DNA of 64,000 nt from Sphingomonadales bacterium (GTDB lineage Bacteria; Pseudomonadota; Alphaproteobacteria; Sphingomonadales; Sphingomonadaceae). Positions 39,716-48,009 of the stretch are shown in pieces. The translations under genes and the position numbers were made by a program. The stretch's first letter is position 1. Each line of letters opens with the position of its first letter. Under the pieces are notes generated by a model. That model was not told the origin of the DNA and made no database searches. It was given only the letters and a program-made list of their open reading frames with translations. Location of the stretch: assembly GCA_014763545.1 (NCBI GenBank), contig JACXVD010000009.1, positions 1-64,000 of the forward strand, in the 5' to 3' direction.

Positions 39716-40413
39716 CAGCTATCGGTGCCGCACAGGCGCGGTGCGTCATCGTCGGGCCGCGCGGATTTGAGCAGCTCGATTTCGGCGCGCAGCCCGGCGA
39801 TTTCTCCGCGCAATTCGTCGATCTGGCGCGGGTCGGGTTCGCACGGCTCGTCGCAGGGCGTGCCATAGGGCATGAATTCGCGCAGCCAGGTTTCCACCGG
39901 GACCAGCGTGGAGCGCGCCTTCATCCCGACCATCGTCGCGCCTTCGGGCACGTCGTCGGTCACCACCGCATTGGCGCCGATACGCGCGCGTTCGCCGACC
40001 ACGATCGGGCCGATCACCTGCGCGCCGGACCCGATGATGACATTGTCCATCAGCGTCGGGTGGCGCTTGCCCCCCTTGCCATTGGTCGGATTGGTACCGC
40101 CCAGCGTAACGCATTGGTAAATGGTGACATTGTCACCGATATGGGCCGTCTCCCCGATCACGGTAAAGCCATGGTCGATGAAGAAATTCTTGCCGATCGT
40201 CGCACCCGGATGGATGTCGATCGCGGTCAGCCAGCGCGAAAAATGGTTCACGAACCGCGCGGCGAAATACATCCGGCGCTGGAACAGCCAATGGGCGACG
40301 CGGTGCCAGAACAGCGCCCACACGCCCGGGTACAGCAGAATCTCGAATCGCGAACGCGGCGCGGGATCGCGCGCGCGAACGGAATCCAGATAGGACGCAA
40401 CCCCTTTGAACAT
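39715..40413 (-). CDS. cysE: Serine O-acetyltransferase (EpsC/CysE type) with C-terminal coiled tail
   Basis: 232 residues. First step of cysteine synthesis: serine plus acetyl-CoA to O-acetylserine. Left-handed beta-helix with hexapeptide repeats: DIHPGATIGKNFFIDHGFTVIGE, CVTLGGTNPTNGKGGKRHP, IGSGAQVIGPIVVG. Starts at ATG 40413 with GGGAG upstream; a GTG 8 codons earlier is possible. After the catalytic domain an extra tail, about 195-232, contains a short coiled coil (IDELRGEIAGLRAEIELLK) and an acidic end. The normal SAT tail that binds cysteine synthase ends in Ile; this one ends CGTDS, so complex formation may differ. Confidence 0.88.
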   Translation of the reverse strand: MFKGVASYLDSVRARDPAPRSRFEILLYPGVWALFWHRVAHWLFQRRMYFAARFVNHFSRWLTAIDIHPGATIGKNFFIDHGFTVIGETAHIGDNVTIYQCVTLGGTNPTNGKGGKRHPTLMDNVIIGSGAQVIGPIVVGERARIGANAVVTDDVPEGATMVGMKARSTLVPVETWLREFMPYGTPCDEPCEPDPRQIDELRGEIAGLRAEIELLKSARPDDDAPRLCGTDS

Positions 40414-40440
40414 GGCCGCAATTCTCCCACCTAACACTGC

Positions 40441-41052
40441 CTAAAGCAAGCGCGCCTGCTCCGGGCCCTGAACCGCCTCGAGCGCATCGCGCCAGATCGA
40501 CATGGTGGCCGGTGCCTTGCGCTCAAGGCTCAGCCGGTCGATCGCGGCGGCGACCTGCTCGATCGCGGCGAAGCTGCGCTCCATCCGCGGCACGAGATAG
40601 GTAAGCGCGCCCTCCCCCAAAACAAGGCCCCGCGCCTCGGCATGGCTTTCGAGCAGCGCAGCGATCATTTCTTCGTCCGGCGTCCCGATTTCGAGATGCA
40701 GCGCCGCGCCCAGGCGCGAGCGCAAATCGGGCAGGCGGATTTCCCAGCCATCGCCATCGGCAACCAGCAACAGCGGCACGCCGTCTTCCTGCGCCCGGTT
40801 CCAGCGGTGGAACAGCGCGGTCTCGTCCAGCGCATCGGCCCCGTCCACGGCCTCGCCCCGGCCCTGGCTGGCGAACCAGCGGGCGAGCAGCGACTTGCCC
40901 GAACGCGGTGGCCCCGCCAGCGCGGCGGTGCGGAACGGCCAGCCCGAGGGATCCGACAGCGCATCGACCACCGCACGATTGGCATTGCCCAGCACGATCC
41001 GCGCCGGATCGGAATCGCGCCGCTGCGACAGGGGCAAGGCGAATTGCGCCAT
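40441..41052 (-). CDS. HdaA/DnaA-related AAA+ protein
   Basis: 203 residues. Matches the Hda-like family that inactivates DnaA after initiation in alphaproteobacteria: N-terminal FALPLSQRRD (clamp-binding type QFALPL), Walker A GPPRSGKS (about 48-55), a DDV-like Walker B replaced by LLLVADGDGWE, and C-terminal PRMERSFAAIEQVAAAIDRLSL. A QFALPL motif at residues 3-8 is the expected beta-clamp contact. Same strand as cysE and the following membrane gene. Confidence 0.8.
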   Translation of the reverse strand: MAQFALPLSQRRDSDPARIVLGNANRAVVDALSDPSGWPFRTAALAGPPRSGKSLLARWFASQGRGEAVDGADALDETALFHRWNRAQEDGVPLLLVADGDGWEIRLPDLRSRLGAALHLEIGTPDEEMIAALLESHAEARGLVLGEGALTYLVPRMERSFAAIEQVAAAIDRLSLERKAPATMSIWRDALEAVQGPEQARLL

Positions 41053-41062
41053 GCTGCGGCCC

Positions 41063-42349
41063 TTATCGGCTGATGGCGAGCGCGTTGCTGCCCTGGTTCA
41101 CATTGAACCCGCGCGAACGGAGCGCCGCGGCCAGTTGTTCGAGCGAACCGCCGAAGGACACGCGCATCACCGAAGTGCCGCCCATCGCGGTGCTGGTGAT
41201 CGCCACGCCGCGCACGCCGGGGGTGGAGCGGACCACGGCCAGCGTGGAATCGAACGCCCCGCCATCGGGCGTCGCGAACTGGACGACGAAATTGCTCACC
41301 ACCGCCGGCCCGGTGGGCGTGGGTGCCGCGGTCGGCGCGCCGGGTTCGGTAGTGGCTTCGGACGGAGCGGCTGCCGCGGCGGCCTTCGCCCGTTCGCGCG
41401 CCTCGATCTGGCGACCGATGGAGATCAGCTTCTGCAACGCCGGATCGCCTTCACCCGTGCCCAGCGCCAGCGTGGGGTCGGGCTTCAGCTTGCCATCGGC
41501 CAGCGCCTTGGCGAAAATCGCGTCGAACCGCTCGACCGCGCTCGCCAGCATGCGCGGCAGGTCCTGCGGGTTCTTCGCCTGCAGGGTGAATTCGCCGAGA
41601 TAGACATTGTCCGGCCCGTAACGCGCGGTGAAAGTCCCGTTGATCGGCCCGCCCGGATAGGAATATTCGAGCCGTGCGATCGGCACCAGCACATCGGCGG
41701 CCCCGAACTGGTCGAGGATGCCGCGCCACCAGGTCCGGCTACGACGCCCGACCTGGCCATAGGTCAGCAGCAGCGAATCGCCGCCCGCGCCGGATGGGCG
41801 CACATAGTCGATCGGGCTCGCACCCGACTGGAATTCGGCCCAGGCGGCCTGCCACGGGTTGCGCACCTGATAGACGGTCGACGCCCCGCCGCTGACCGTC
41901 ACCGGCACCAGCAACATCGGGGCAGAGCGTGTCCGCGCCCCGGCGGCGCCGAGGACGGAACCGGCCCGCGCACGGTCGAAGATCACCCCCAGCCGCGCGA
42001 TGTAGCGGCGCGGGCCGATCTGTTCGTGTTCGATCACCACCGCCGACACCATCGATTCGATCCGCGAATCGGGCAGCGACGGGCCGCCGAGCTTGGCCCA
42101 CGCCTTGCGCTGCGCCTCGCGCCACCCCTTCTCCTGCGCGGCGATGGCATTTTCGGCGGTCACATCGACGTCGATCCCGCCGACATCGATGTCACGACTG
42201 GCGGCAACCGGCGCAATCCCGCGGTCGCCCTCCACCTGCGCGACCAGCACGCGCGCCGCCAGCACGGCGCACAGCACCGCCACGATCGCCGCAAGGGCGG
42301 CAATCCGGGGCTGGCGCATGGGGCGCGGGAGGGCGAGCGAAGGGGCCAT
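41063..42349 (-). CDS. DUF2066-like membrane-anchored envelope protein
   Basis: 428 residues. One N-terminal membrane anchor ([22 protein letters not shown]). The middle region ([63 protein letters not shown]) is DUF2066-like. The C-terminal 85 residues ([26 protein letters not shown]) look like a ferredoxin-fold domain related to heavy-metal-associated domains but without the CxxC metal site. Alternative start Met at 42319. Divergent from purM; 10 bp before the Hda-like gene. Confidence 0.7.
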   Translation of the reverse strand: MAPSLALPRPMRQPRIAALAAIVAVLCAVLAARVLVAQVEGDRGIAPVAASRDIDVGGIDVDVTAENAIAAQEKGWREAQRKAWAKLGGPSLPDSRIESMVSAVVIEHEQIGPRRYIARLGVIFDRARAGSVLGAAGARTRSAPMLLVPVTVSGGASTVYQVRNPWQAAWAEFQSGASPIDYVRPSGAGGDSLLLTYGQVGRRSRTWWRGILDQFGAADVLVPIARLEYSYPGGPINGTFTARYGPDNVYLGEFTLQAKNPQDLPRMLASAVERFDAIFAKALADGKLKPDPTLALGTGEGDPALQKLISIGRQIEARERAKAAAAAAPSEATTEPGAPTAAPTPTGPAVVSNFVVQFATPDGGAFDSTLAVVRSTPGVRGVAITSTAMGGTSVMRVSFGGSLEQLAAALRSRGFNVNQGSNALAISR

Positions 42350-42419
42350 CGGGGAAAACTGGCGGCCTTTTGCCCAAACAGGCATGGAAATCCAAGCGCG
42401 AATGCGTAAGGGGTCCACC

Positions 42420-43526
42420 ATGGCGAGCGAAGATACACCGGGCGAGTCCTACACCTACGCCAAGGCAGGCGTCTCGATCGAGGCGGGCAATGCGCTGGTC
42501 AAGGCGATCGGCCCGCTGGTCAAGGCGACCCGGCGACCCGGCGCGGATGCGGAGATCGGCGGTTTCGGCGGCTTCTTCGATCCGCGCGCCGCAGGCTACA
42601 CCGATCCGCTGCTGGTCGCGGCGAACGATGGCGTCGGGACCAAGCTGAAACTCGCGATCGACCACGACCGGCACGACACGGTGGGCATCGACCTGGTGGC
42701 CATGTGCGTCAACGATCTGATCGTGCAGGGTGCGGAGCCGCTGTTCTTCCTCGACTATTTCGCCACCGGCAAGCTGGAGAACGGCGTTGCCGAGCGGGTG
42801 ATCGCCGGGATCGCCGAAGGCTGCAAACAGGCCGGCTGCGCGTTGATCGGCGGCGAAACTGCCGAGATGCCCGGAATGTATGCCGCAGGCGACTATGACC
42901 TTGCCGGGTTCTGCGTCGGCGCGGTCGAGCGCGGCGAGCAGCTGACGGGCGACAAGGTCGGCCCCGGCCATGTGCTGATCGGCCTGGCATCCTCGGGCGT
43001 CCATTCGAACGGCTATTCGCTGGTCCGGCGGCTGGCGGCGGACAAGGGCTGGAAGCTCGACCGCCCTGCCCTGTTCGACCAGGACCGGCTGCTGATCGAC
43101 GCGCTGATCGAACCGACCCGGATCTATGTGAAGACGCTGCTGCCGCTGGTCCGCGCCGGGCTGGTGGATGCGATGGCGCATATCACCGGTGGCGGACTGC
43201 TGGAGAATATCCCGCGCGTGCTGCCCGCCGGCAGCCATGCGCTGGTCGATGCCGATGGCTGGGAACAGCCGCGGCTGATGGCTTTCCTGCAGGCACAGGG
43301 GAATATCGAACCGGGCGAGATGGCGCGCACGTTCAATTGCGGCGTCGGCATGGTGCTGGCCGTCGCGCCGGAAAATCTCGCGACGGCAACCGCAGCGCTG
43401 GAAGCCGCGGGCGAACAGGTGCTGCGCGTCGGCACCATCGTGGCGGGCGAGAAAGGCTGCACCGTGCGCGGTTCGCAGGAAAGCTGGAGCGCGCGCGCCG
43501 ATTGGGAAGCGACCCACCTTGGCTGA
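42420..43526 (+). CDS. purM: Phosphoribosylformylglycinamidine cyclo-ligase (AIR synthetase)
   Basis: 368 residues. Fifth step of purine synthesis, FGAM to [28 protein letters not shown] at the start, [40 protein letters not shown] and [16 protein letters not shown] are characteristic. AAGGGG precedes the ATG at 42420. The stop overlaps the purN start by 8 bp. Confidence 0.97.
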   Translation: MASEDTPGESYTYAKAGVSIEAGNALVKAIGPLVKATRRPGADAEIGGFGGFFDPRAAGYTDPLLVAANDGVGTKLKLAIDHDRHDTVGIDLVAMCVNDLIVQGAEPLFFLDYFATGKLENGVAERVIAGIAEGCKQAGCALIGGETAEMPGMYAAGDYDLAGFCVGAVERGEQLTGDKVGPGHVLIGLASSGVHSNGYSLVRRLAADKGWKLDRPALFDQDRLLIDALIEPTRIYVKTLLPLVRAGLVDAMAHITGGGLLENIPRVLPAGSHALVDADGWEQPRLMAFLQAQGNIEPGEMARTFNCGVGMVLAVAPENLATATAALEAAGEQVLRVGTIVAGEKGCTVRGSQESWSARADWEATHLG

Positions 43527-44472
43527 CAGGGCCAAAGTCGCGGTGTTCATTTCGGGCAGCGGCACCAATATGGCCGCCCTGCTCTACGCCAGCCGGTTGC
43601 CCGGCTGCCCCTATGAAATCGTCCTCGTCGCCAGCGACGATCCGGCTGCGCCGGGGCTGAGCGTGGCCGAAGTCGAGGGCATCTCGACCTTTGCCCAATT
43701 GGCAAAGGGCATGACTCGCGCCGAACACGACGCAGCGATGGAAGCGGCGGTGGAGCGCAGCGGCGCCCGCTATATCGCGCTTGCCGGATATATGCGCATC
43801 CTCGGCGCGGATTTCGTGGACCGCTGGGAAGGCCGCATCCTCAACATCCATCCCTCGCTGCTGCCCAAATACAAGGGGCTGCACACGCATCAACGCGCGC
43901 TGGAAGCGGGGGACGAGTTCGCCGGCTGTTCGGTGCATGTGGTGACCAGCGAGCTCGACGCAGGCGAAATCCTCGGCCAGGCGGAGGTCGCGATCATCGG
44001 CGGGGATACGCCCGAAACGCTCGCACGCCGGGTGCTGATCGCCGAACACCAGATTTATTCGCGCGTGCTGGCCGACTATGTCTCGCGCGCGACCTCGCCC
44101 GAATTCCTCATCGCCCAGGTGCGCGAACGGGCATTGGCCCTGCCCGAAGCGGATGAAGTCACCTCGCACGGAATGCCCTGCTTCGGCATCGTGAAGGGCA
44201 AGAAATTCGCCTATGTCTCGAACGACCATCACGGCGACGGCAAGGTCGCCTTGCTGGTGAAGATCAGCGGCGTGGACGAACAGGGCCAGCTGATCGAAAA
44301 CGATGCCGCCCGCTATTATCGTCCCGCCTATTTCGGCGATGGCTGGATCGGCATCCGGCTGGATCTGGGCGACACGGATTGGGATGCGGTGGCCGGTTGG
44401 CTGCAGCGCAGCTGGCGCAGCGTGGCACCCCGGCGGCTCACCGAATTGCTGGATGCGGCGGACGAGTTCTGA
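43519..44472 (+). CDS. purN: PurN formyltransferase fused to a YjbR/MmcQ domain
   Basis: 317 residues, far longer than usual PurN (about 190-215). Residues 1-190 are GAR transformylase: [30 protein letters not shown] with N109 and H111, and [11 protein letters not shown] with D147. Residues about 194-317 form a second domain: [40 protein letters not shown], and [10 protein letters not shown], the pattern of YjbR/MmcQ (CyaY-fold, DNA-binding-like) proteins. Start is TTG inside the purM stop region, so translation is coupled. No stop or internal ribosome site separates the domains. Confidence 0.92.
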   Translation: MADRAKVAVFISGSGTNMAALLYASRLPGCPYEIVLVASDDPAAPGLSVAEVEGISTFAQLAKGMTRAEHDAAMEAAVERSGARYIALAGYMRILGADFVDRWEGRILNIHPSLLPKYKGLHTHQRALEAGDEFAGCSVHVVTSELDAGEILGQAEVAIIGGDTPETLARRVLIAEHQIYSRVLADYVSRATSPEFLIAQVRERALALPEADEVTSHGMPCFGIVKGKKFAYVSNDHHGDGKVALLVKISGVDEQGQLIENDAARYYRPAYFGDGWIGIRLDLGDTDWDAVAGWLQRSWRSVAPRRLTELLDAADEF

Positions 44473-44499
44473 ACCCGCCCGCCGCCATCCGGCGGATTG

Positions 44500-44751
44500 T
44501 CAGGCTTTCGCCTTTTCCGCCGAAACCATCGCGCCGACCTGATCGACCAGCGCCAGACGCTGCTTCTTGAGGGTTTCCAGCCGCTCGTCCGAAGCCGCTT
44601 CGACTTCGCTTTCGATGCGGTGAATTTCGCGGTTCACCTCGTGATACTCGTCGGCCAGCTTCGCGAAATGGGCATTGCCGGTCTTGAGCTTGTGCAGGAC
44701 TTCGTGATCCTGCGGGAATTCATCTGCGAGTTCGTGGGGAGTATGGGACAT
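44500..44751 (-). CDS. YdcH/DUF465 small protein
   Basis: 83 residues. HELADEFPQDHEVLHKLKTGNAHFAKLADEYHEVNREIHRIE is the DUF465 coiled-coil hairpin (key parts EFP, HxLK, H-F-x-x-L-x-x-x-Y). Function unknown. CCAGGAGCGGAA precedes the ATG at 44751. Convergent with purN. Confidence 0.88.
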   Translation of the reverse strand: MSHTPHELADEFPQDHEVLHKLKTGNAHFAKLADEYHEVNREIHRIESEVEAASDERLETLKKQRLALVDQVGAMVSAEKAKA

Positions 44752-44844
44752 TTCCGCTCCTGGTCCGTTGTTGTTATGCACACAGGCTAGGTCAGCCTGC
44801 GATCTTGCGCCTTGCCCTGCGTCAAATCGCCGTGACCGGCAATG

Positions 44845-44874
44845 AAAAGCCCCGCCGGATCGCTCCGCCGGGGC
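44845..44874 (-). terminator. Intrinsic terminator of ndk
   Basis: On minus, GCCCCGGCGG (from 44874) pairs with CCGGCGGGGC and is followed by TTTT (44848-44845). It lies about 35 bp beyond the ndk stop. Confidence 0.9.
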
Positions 44875-44909
44875 CTCCCTGATCGAATGGGTCGACGATC
44901 AGTCGGCGA

Positions 44910-45332
44910 TCAGCCGACGATTTCTTCGGGCTTGAAGAAGAAGTCGATCTCGATCTTCGCGTTTTCGTCGCTGTCCGAACCGTGGACCGTGTTGGCCTCG
45001 ATGCTTTCGGCCAGTTCCTTGCGGATCGTGCCCGGCGCAGCATCCTTCGGGTTGGTCGCGCCCATGATGTCACGGTTGCGCTTCACCGCGTCTTCACCTT
45101 CGAGCACCTGCACGACGACCGGGCCCGACATCATGAAATCGACCAGTTCGCCGAAGAAGGGGCGTTCGCGGTGCACCGCATAGAAGCCTTCGGCCTGTTC
45201 GCGGGTCATGTGGATGCGCTTCGAAGCGACGACGCGCAGGCCGGCTTCTTCCAGCATCTTGGTGACCGCGCCGGTCAGGTTGCGGCGGGTGGCATCGGGC
45301 TTGATGATCGAAAAGGTGCGGGTAACCGCCAT
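44910..45332 (-). CDS. ndk: Nucleoside diphosphate kinase
   Basis: 140 residues. [15 protein letters not shown] at the start, [17 protein letters not shown], and the active-site His117 in NTVHGSDS. Balances NTP pools. Single-gene unit with its own terminator. Confidence 0.98.
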   Translation of the reverse strand: MAVTRTFSIIKPDATRRNLTGAVTKMLEEAGLRVVASKRIHMTREQAEGFYAVHRERPFFGELVDFMMSGPVVVQVLEGEDAVKRNRDIMGATNPKDAAPGTIRKELAESIEANTVHGSDSDENAKIEIDFFFKPEEIVG

Positions 45333-45444
45333 GGGATTTTCCTTGCGAACGATTGTTATGGGATTGTGTTGCGCGCGCCACTAGCCGTGCGGCGGCGCAA
45401 TCGCAAGTGCGAAGCGCCCGCTGTTGCAGCATGCGCAAGGGCGA

Positions 45445-45933
45445 TTAGCCCCCGGGCTTGGACCCGATCATCAGCTGTGCCGATGTCTTGCCCGCATCGC
45501 TCCCCTCGCCGCGATTGGCGTTGAAGGAAAAGGCGACCCCGTCCTTGCTCTCACCCGCGATCATCCGACCGGCATCGGTGCTAAGCTGCAATTTCACCTC
45601 GATCCCGGCGCTTTCGGCCTGGGCGCGGTAATAATCCGCCATCTCCTGCGGGGTATCGCCCGATTCCATGATCACCAGTGCGCCCGATCCGCTTTCCTGC
45701 TGGATGGTGGTGTTGGAGACCACCTTGGCGCCCGGATAAAGCTTGAACCCGCGCGGGAGTTTCACCGGAACATTGGCGCCCGATTGCATCGACACGGTGC
45801 CATCGTCGGTGGTGATCGTGGCGTTGCTGTCGCCGGTCTTGTCATCGACCGAATAGCTGTTTTCGGACTTCGATCCGCAGGCCGCGAGCAACAGCACCGC
45901 GGCGGCGGAGGTGACGGCAACAGACTTCTTCAT
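45445..45933 (-). CDS. Hypothetical lipoprotein
   Basis: 162 residues. Signal peptide with lipobox LLLAAC (Cys19), then a Ser/Thr/Asp-rich linker to about residue 55. The folded part begins LPRGFKLYPGAKVVSNTTIQ and contains DTPQEMADYYRAQAESAGIEVK and KDGVAFSFNANRG, a small alpha/beta domain. Not assigned to a characterised family. Lies 56 bp upstream (minus) of holC's end but in the opposite order, so probably separate. Confidence 0.75.
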   Translation of the reverse strand: MKKSVAVTSAAAVLLLAACGSKSENSYSVDDKTGDSNATITTDDGTVSMQSGANVPVKLPRGFKLYPGAKVVSNTTIQQESGSGALVIMESGDTPQEMADYYRAQAESAGIEVKLQLSTDAGRMIAGESKDGVAFSFNANRGEGSDAGKTSAQLMIGSKPGG

Positions 45934-45989
45934 CGGCGGGTTCCTCCTTGCTGCGCGAACCTAGCGCAAGCGCGGCGGACAGGGAATGG

Positions 45990-46427
45990 TCAGCCGACCT
46001 GCTCCCACTTCCCGCCCTGCTGGCTCCAGAAATAGCGTTCGACGCCATCCTGCTCGCCCAGGCTGCGCCAGGTCCCGCGCGCCGCATCGCGCGCGGCTTC
46101 GCCGAACAGCAGGAACACCCGATCGAACCCCAGCGCCTCGTCGCGCCATTCGCCGTCGGCGATCGCGAGGTAGCGGGCGCCGTTGGCAGGGTCGGGTGTG
46201 TCGGACAGCAGGATCGGCTGGCGATCCTCGTGCCCCTCGCCCGCCTTGCCATTGGCCAGGAAAGCCTGCGGGGCATGCTCCCACAGCGCACGCGACAGCA
46301 CATCGCGCAGCGCGGGATCGCGGGCCACCACCAGCATCCGCTCGCCCGCATTGCGCGTCGCGCGGGCCAGCAGCGGCACGGCCTGTTCGGGGCCGTCGCG
46401 TCCAAGGAGGTAGAAATCGACCCTCAT
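45990..46427 (-). CDS. holC: DNA polymerase III chi subunit
   Basis: 145 residues. MRVDFYLLGRDGPEQAVPLLARATRNAGERMLVVA is the chi start (key: FYLL, LLARAxxxGxRxLV). LLSDTPDPANGARYLAIADGEW and FDRVFLLFGEAARDAAR also fit. Links SSB to the clamp loader. Follows pepA by 20 bp on the same strand, the usual pepA-holC pairing. Confidence 0.93.
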   Translation of the reverse strand: MRVDFYLLGRDGPEQAVPLLARATRNAGERMLVVARDPALRDVLSRALWEHAPQAFLANGKAGEGHEDRQPILLSDTPDPANGARYLAIADGEWRDEALGFDRVFLLFGEAARDAARGTWRSLGEQDGVERYFWSQQGGKWEQVG

Positions 46428-46447
46428 CCCGCGCGGCCCCGCTGGGC

Positions 46448-47908
46448 TCAGCCCTCCGCGCTGTTGCGCACGAAGCGGTCGAGCAGGCGCACGCCGTAAC
46501 CGGTCGCGCCCTTGTCCCAGGTGCGGCCGGGCTTGTCGGCCCAGACCATGCCCGCGATGTCGAGATGCGCCCAGGGCGTGTCGTTTTCGACATAGCGCTT
46601 GAGGAACTGCGCGGCGGTGATCGAACCGGCAAAGCGCGGGCCGATGTTCTTCATGTCGGCAATCGGGCTGTCGATCAGCTTGTCGTATGCCGGGCCGAGC
46701 GGCATGCGCCACAGCTTGTCGCCCACTGCCTCCCCGGCTTCGAGCAGGTCGGCGGCCAGCTGGTCATTGTTGGCGAAGCAGCCGCCGTGTTCGTTGCCCA
46801 GCGAGATGATCATCGCCCCGGTCAGCGTGGCGAGATCGACGATCCGCACCGGCTTGAATTCGCGCTGCGTCCAGGTCAGCGCATCGCACAGCACCAGCCG
46901 CCCTTCGGCATCGGTGTTGAGCACTTCGACCGTCTGGCCCGACATGGTGGTGACCACATCGCCCGGGCGCTGGGCATTGCCGTCGGGCATGTTTTCGACC
47001 AGCCCGACCACGCCCACCGCATTGACCTTCGCCTTGCGCAGGGCGAGCGTCAGCATCGCACCGACCACGGCGGCGGAACCGCCCATGTCCCACTTCATGT
47101 CTTCCATGCCCGGCCCCGGCTTCAGGCTGATGCCGCCGGTGTCGAAGGTCACCCCCTTGCCGACGAAGGCCAGCGGCGCTGCGCCCGCCGCACCGCCCGA
47201 CCACTTGATCGCCAGGATGCGGGATTCGCGGATCGAGCCCTGCCCGACGCCGAGCAGCGCCCCCATGCCGAGCGCTTCCATCTGCTGTTCGTCGAGCACG
47301 ACGAGTTCCGCACCGGTGCCTTCGAACCGCGCCTGGCAGCGCGCGACATAGCTTTCCGGATAGATGATGTTCGCCGGTTCGGTGACCAGTTCGCGCGCGA
47401 ATTCGACACCGTCCGCCACGGCGCTCGCATCGGCCCAGCTCGCATCGGTCCCGGCGGGTGCGCCGGCCACAAGGACGCTCGACAGCGTGACCTTCTGCTC
47501 GTCCTTCATCTTGGTGCGATAGACATCGTAGCGCCAGCTGCGCAGCCGCAGGCCCAGCAGCACCGCCGCAACCTCGGCCGCCGAGAGCCCCGATCCGCCC
47601 AGGTCGAGCACCAGCTGTTCTTCGCCCGAACACAGATATTTGGCGGCCACCGCCGCACCGGCCTTCTCGCAATTCGCCTCGCGGTCCGCAGCGCCTGCAT
47701 CGCCGATCCCGGCGAGCGCCACGCGGATCACATTGCCGTCCCGCTCCACGAAGCCTTCGAAGCTCTGGCCCGCGCGCCCCTTGAAGCGGGCAGCGGACGC
47801 GCCCTGCACCAGCGCGCTTTCGATCGTCGCAGGCAGCTTGCCCTGCTCGACGATATGCGCCACCAGCCGCGCGCCGGCCGGAATCGAATCAATGAAGCTG
47901 ATCTGCAT
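46448..47908 (-). CDS. pepA: Leucyl aminopeptidase (cytosol aminopeptidase)
   Basis: 486 residues. Two-metal M17 peptidase. The C-terminal catalytic domain carries GKGVTFDTGGISLKPG, MKWDMGGSAAV and the signature NTDAEGRL starting at N331 (metal ligands D333 and E335). Substrates are N-terminal residues of peptides; some PepA also bind DNA. Upstream of holC on minus and divergent from lptD. Confidence 0.96.
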   Translation of the reverse strand: MQISFIDSIPAGARLVAHIVEQGKLPATIESALVQGASAARFKGRAGQSFEGFVERDGNVIRVALAGIGDAGAADREANCEKAGAAVAAKYLCSGEEQLVLDLGGSGLSAAEVAAVLLGLRLRSWRYDVYRTKMKDEQKVTLSSVLVAGAPAGTDASWADASAVADGVEFARELVTEPANIIYPESYVARCQARFEGTGAELVVLDEQQMEALGMGALLGVGQGSIRESRILAIKWSGGAAGAAPLAFVGKGVTFDTGGISLKPGPGMEDMKWDMGGSAAVVGAMLTLALRKAKVNAVGVVGLVENMPDGNAQRPGDVVTTMSGQTVEVLNTDAEGRLVLCDALTWTQREFKPVRIVDLATLTGAMIISLGNEHGGCFANNDQLAADLLEAGEAVGDKLWRMPLGPAYDKLIDSPIADMKNIGPRFAGSITAAQFLKRYVENDTPWAHLDIAGMVWADKPGRTWDKGATGYGVRLLDRFVRNSAEG

Positions 47909-48009
47909 GGAATCTCCGAATATTCTCGATCTGGGTGGGCGGGTGCCAAGCGGCAGCCCCTGCCCGCATGGTGATTGCAGTTAGGCGTGGGCAGTGCGAT
48001 AGGCAAGGG

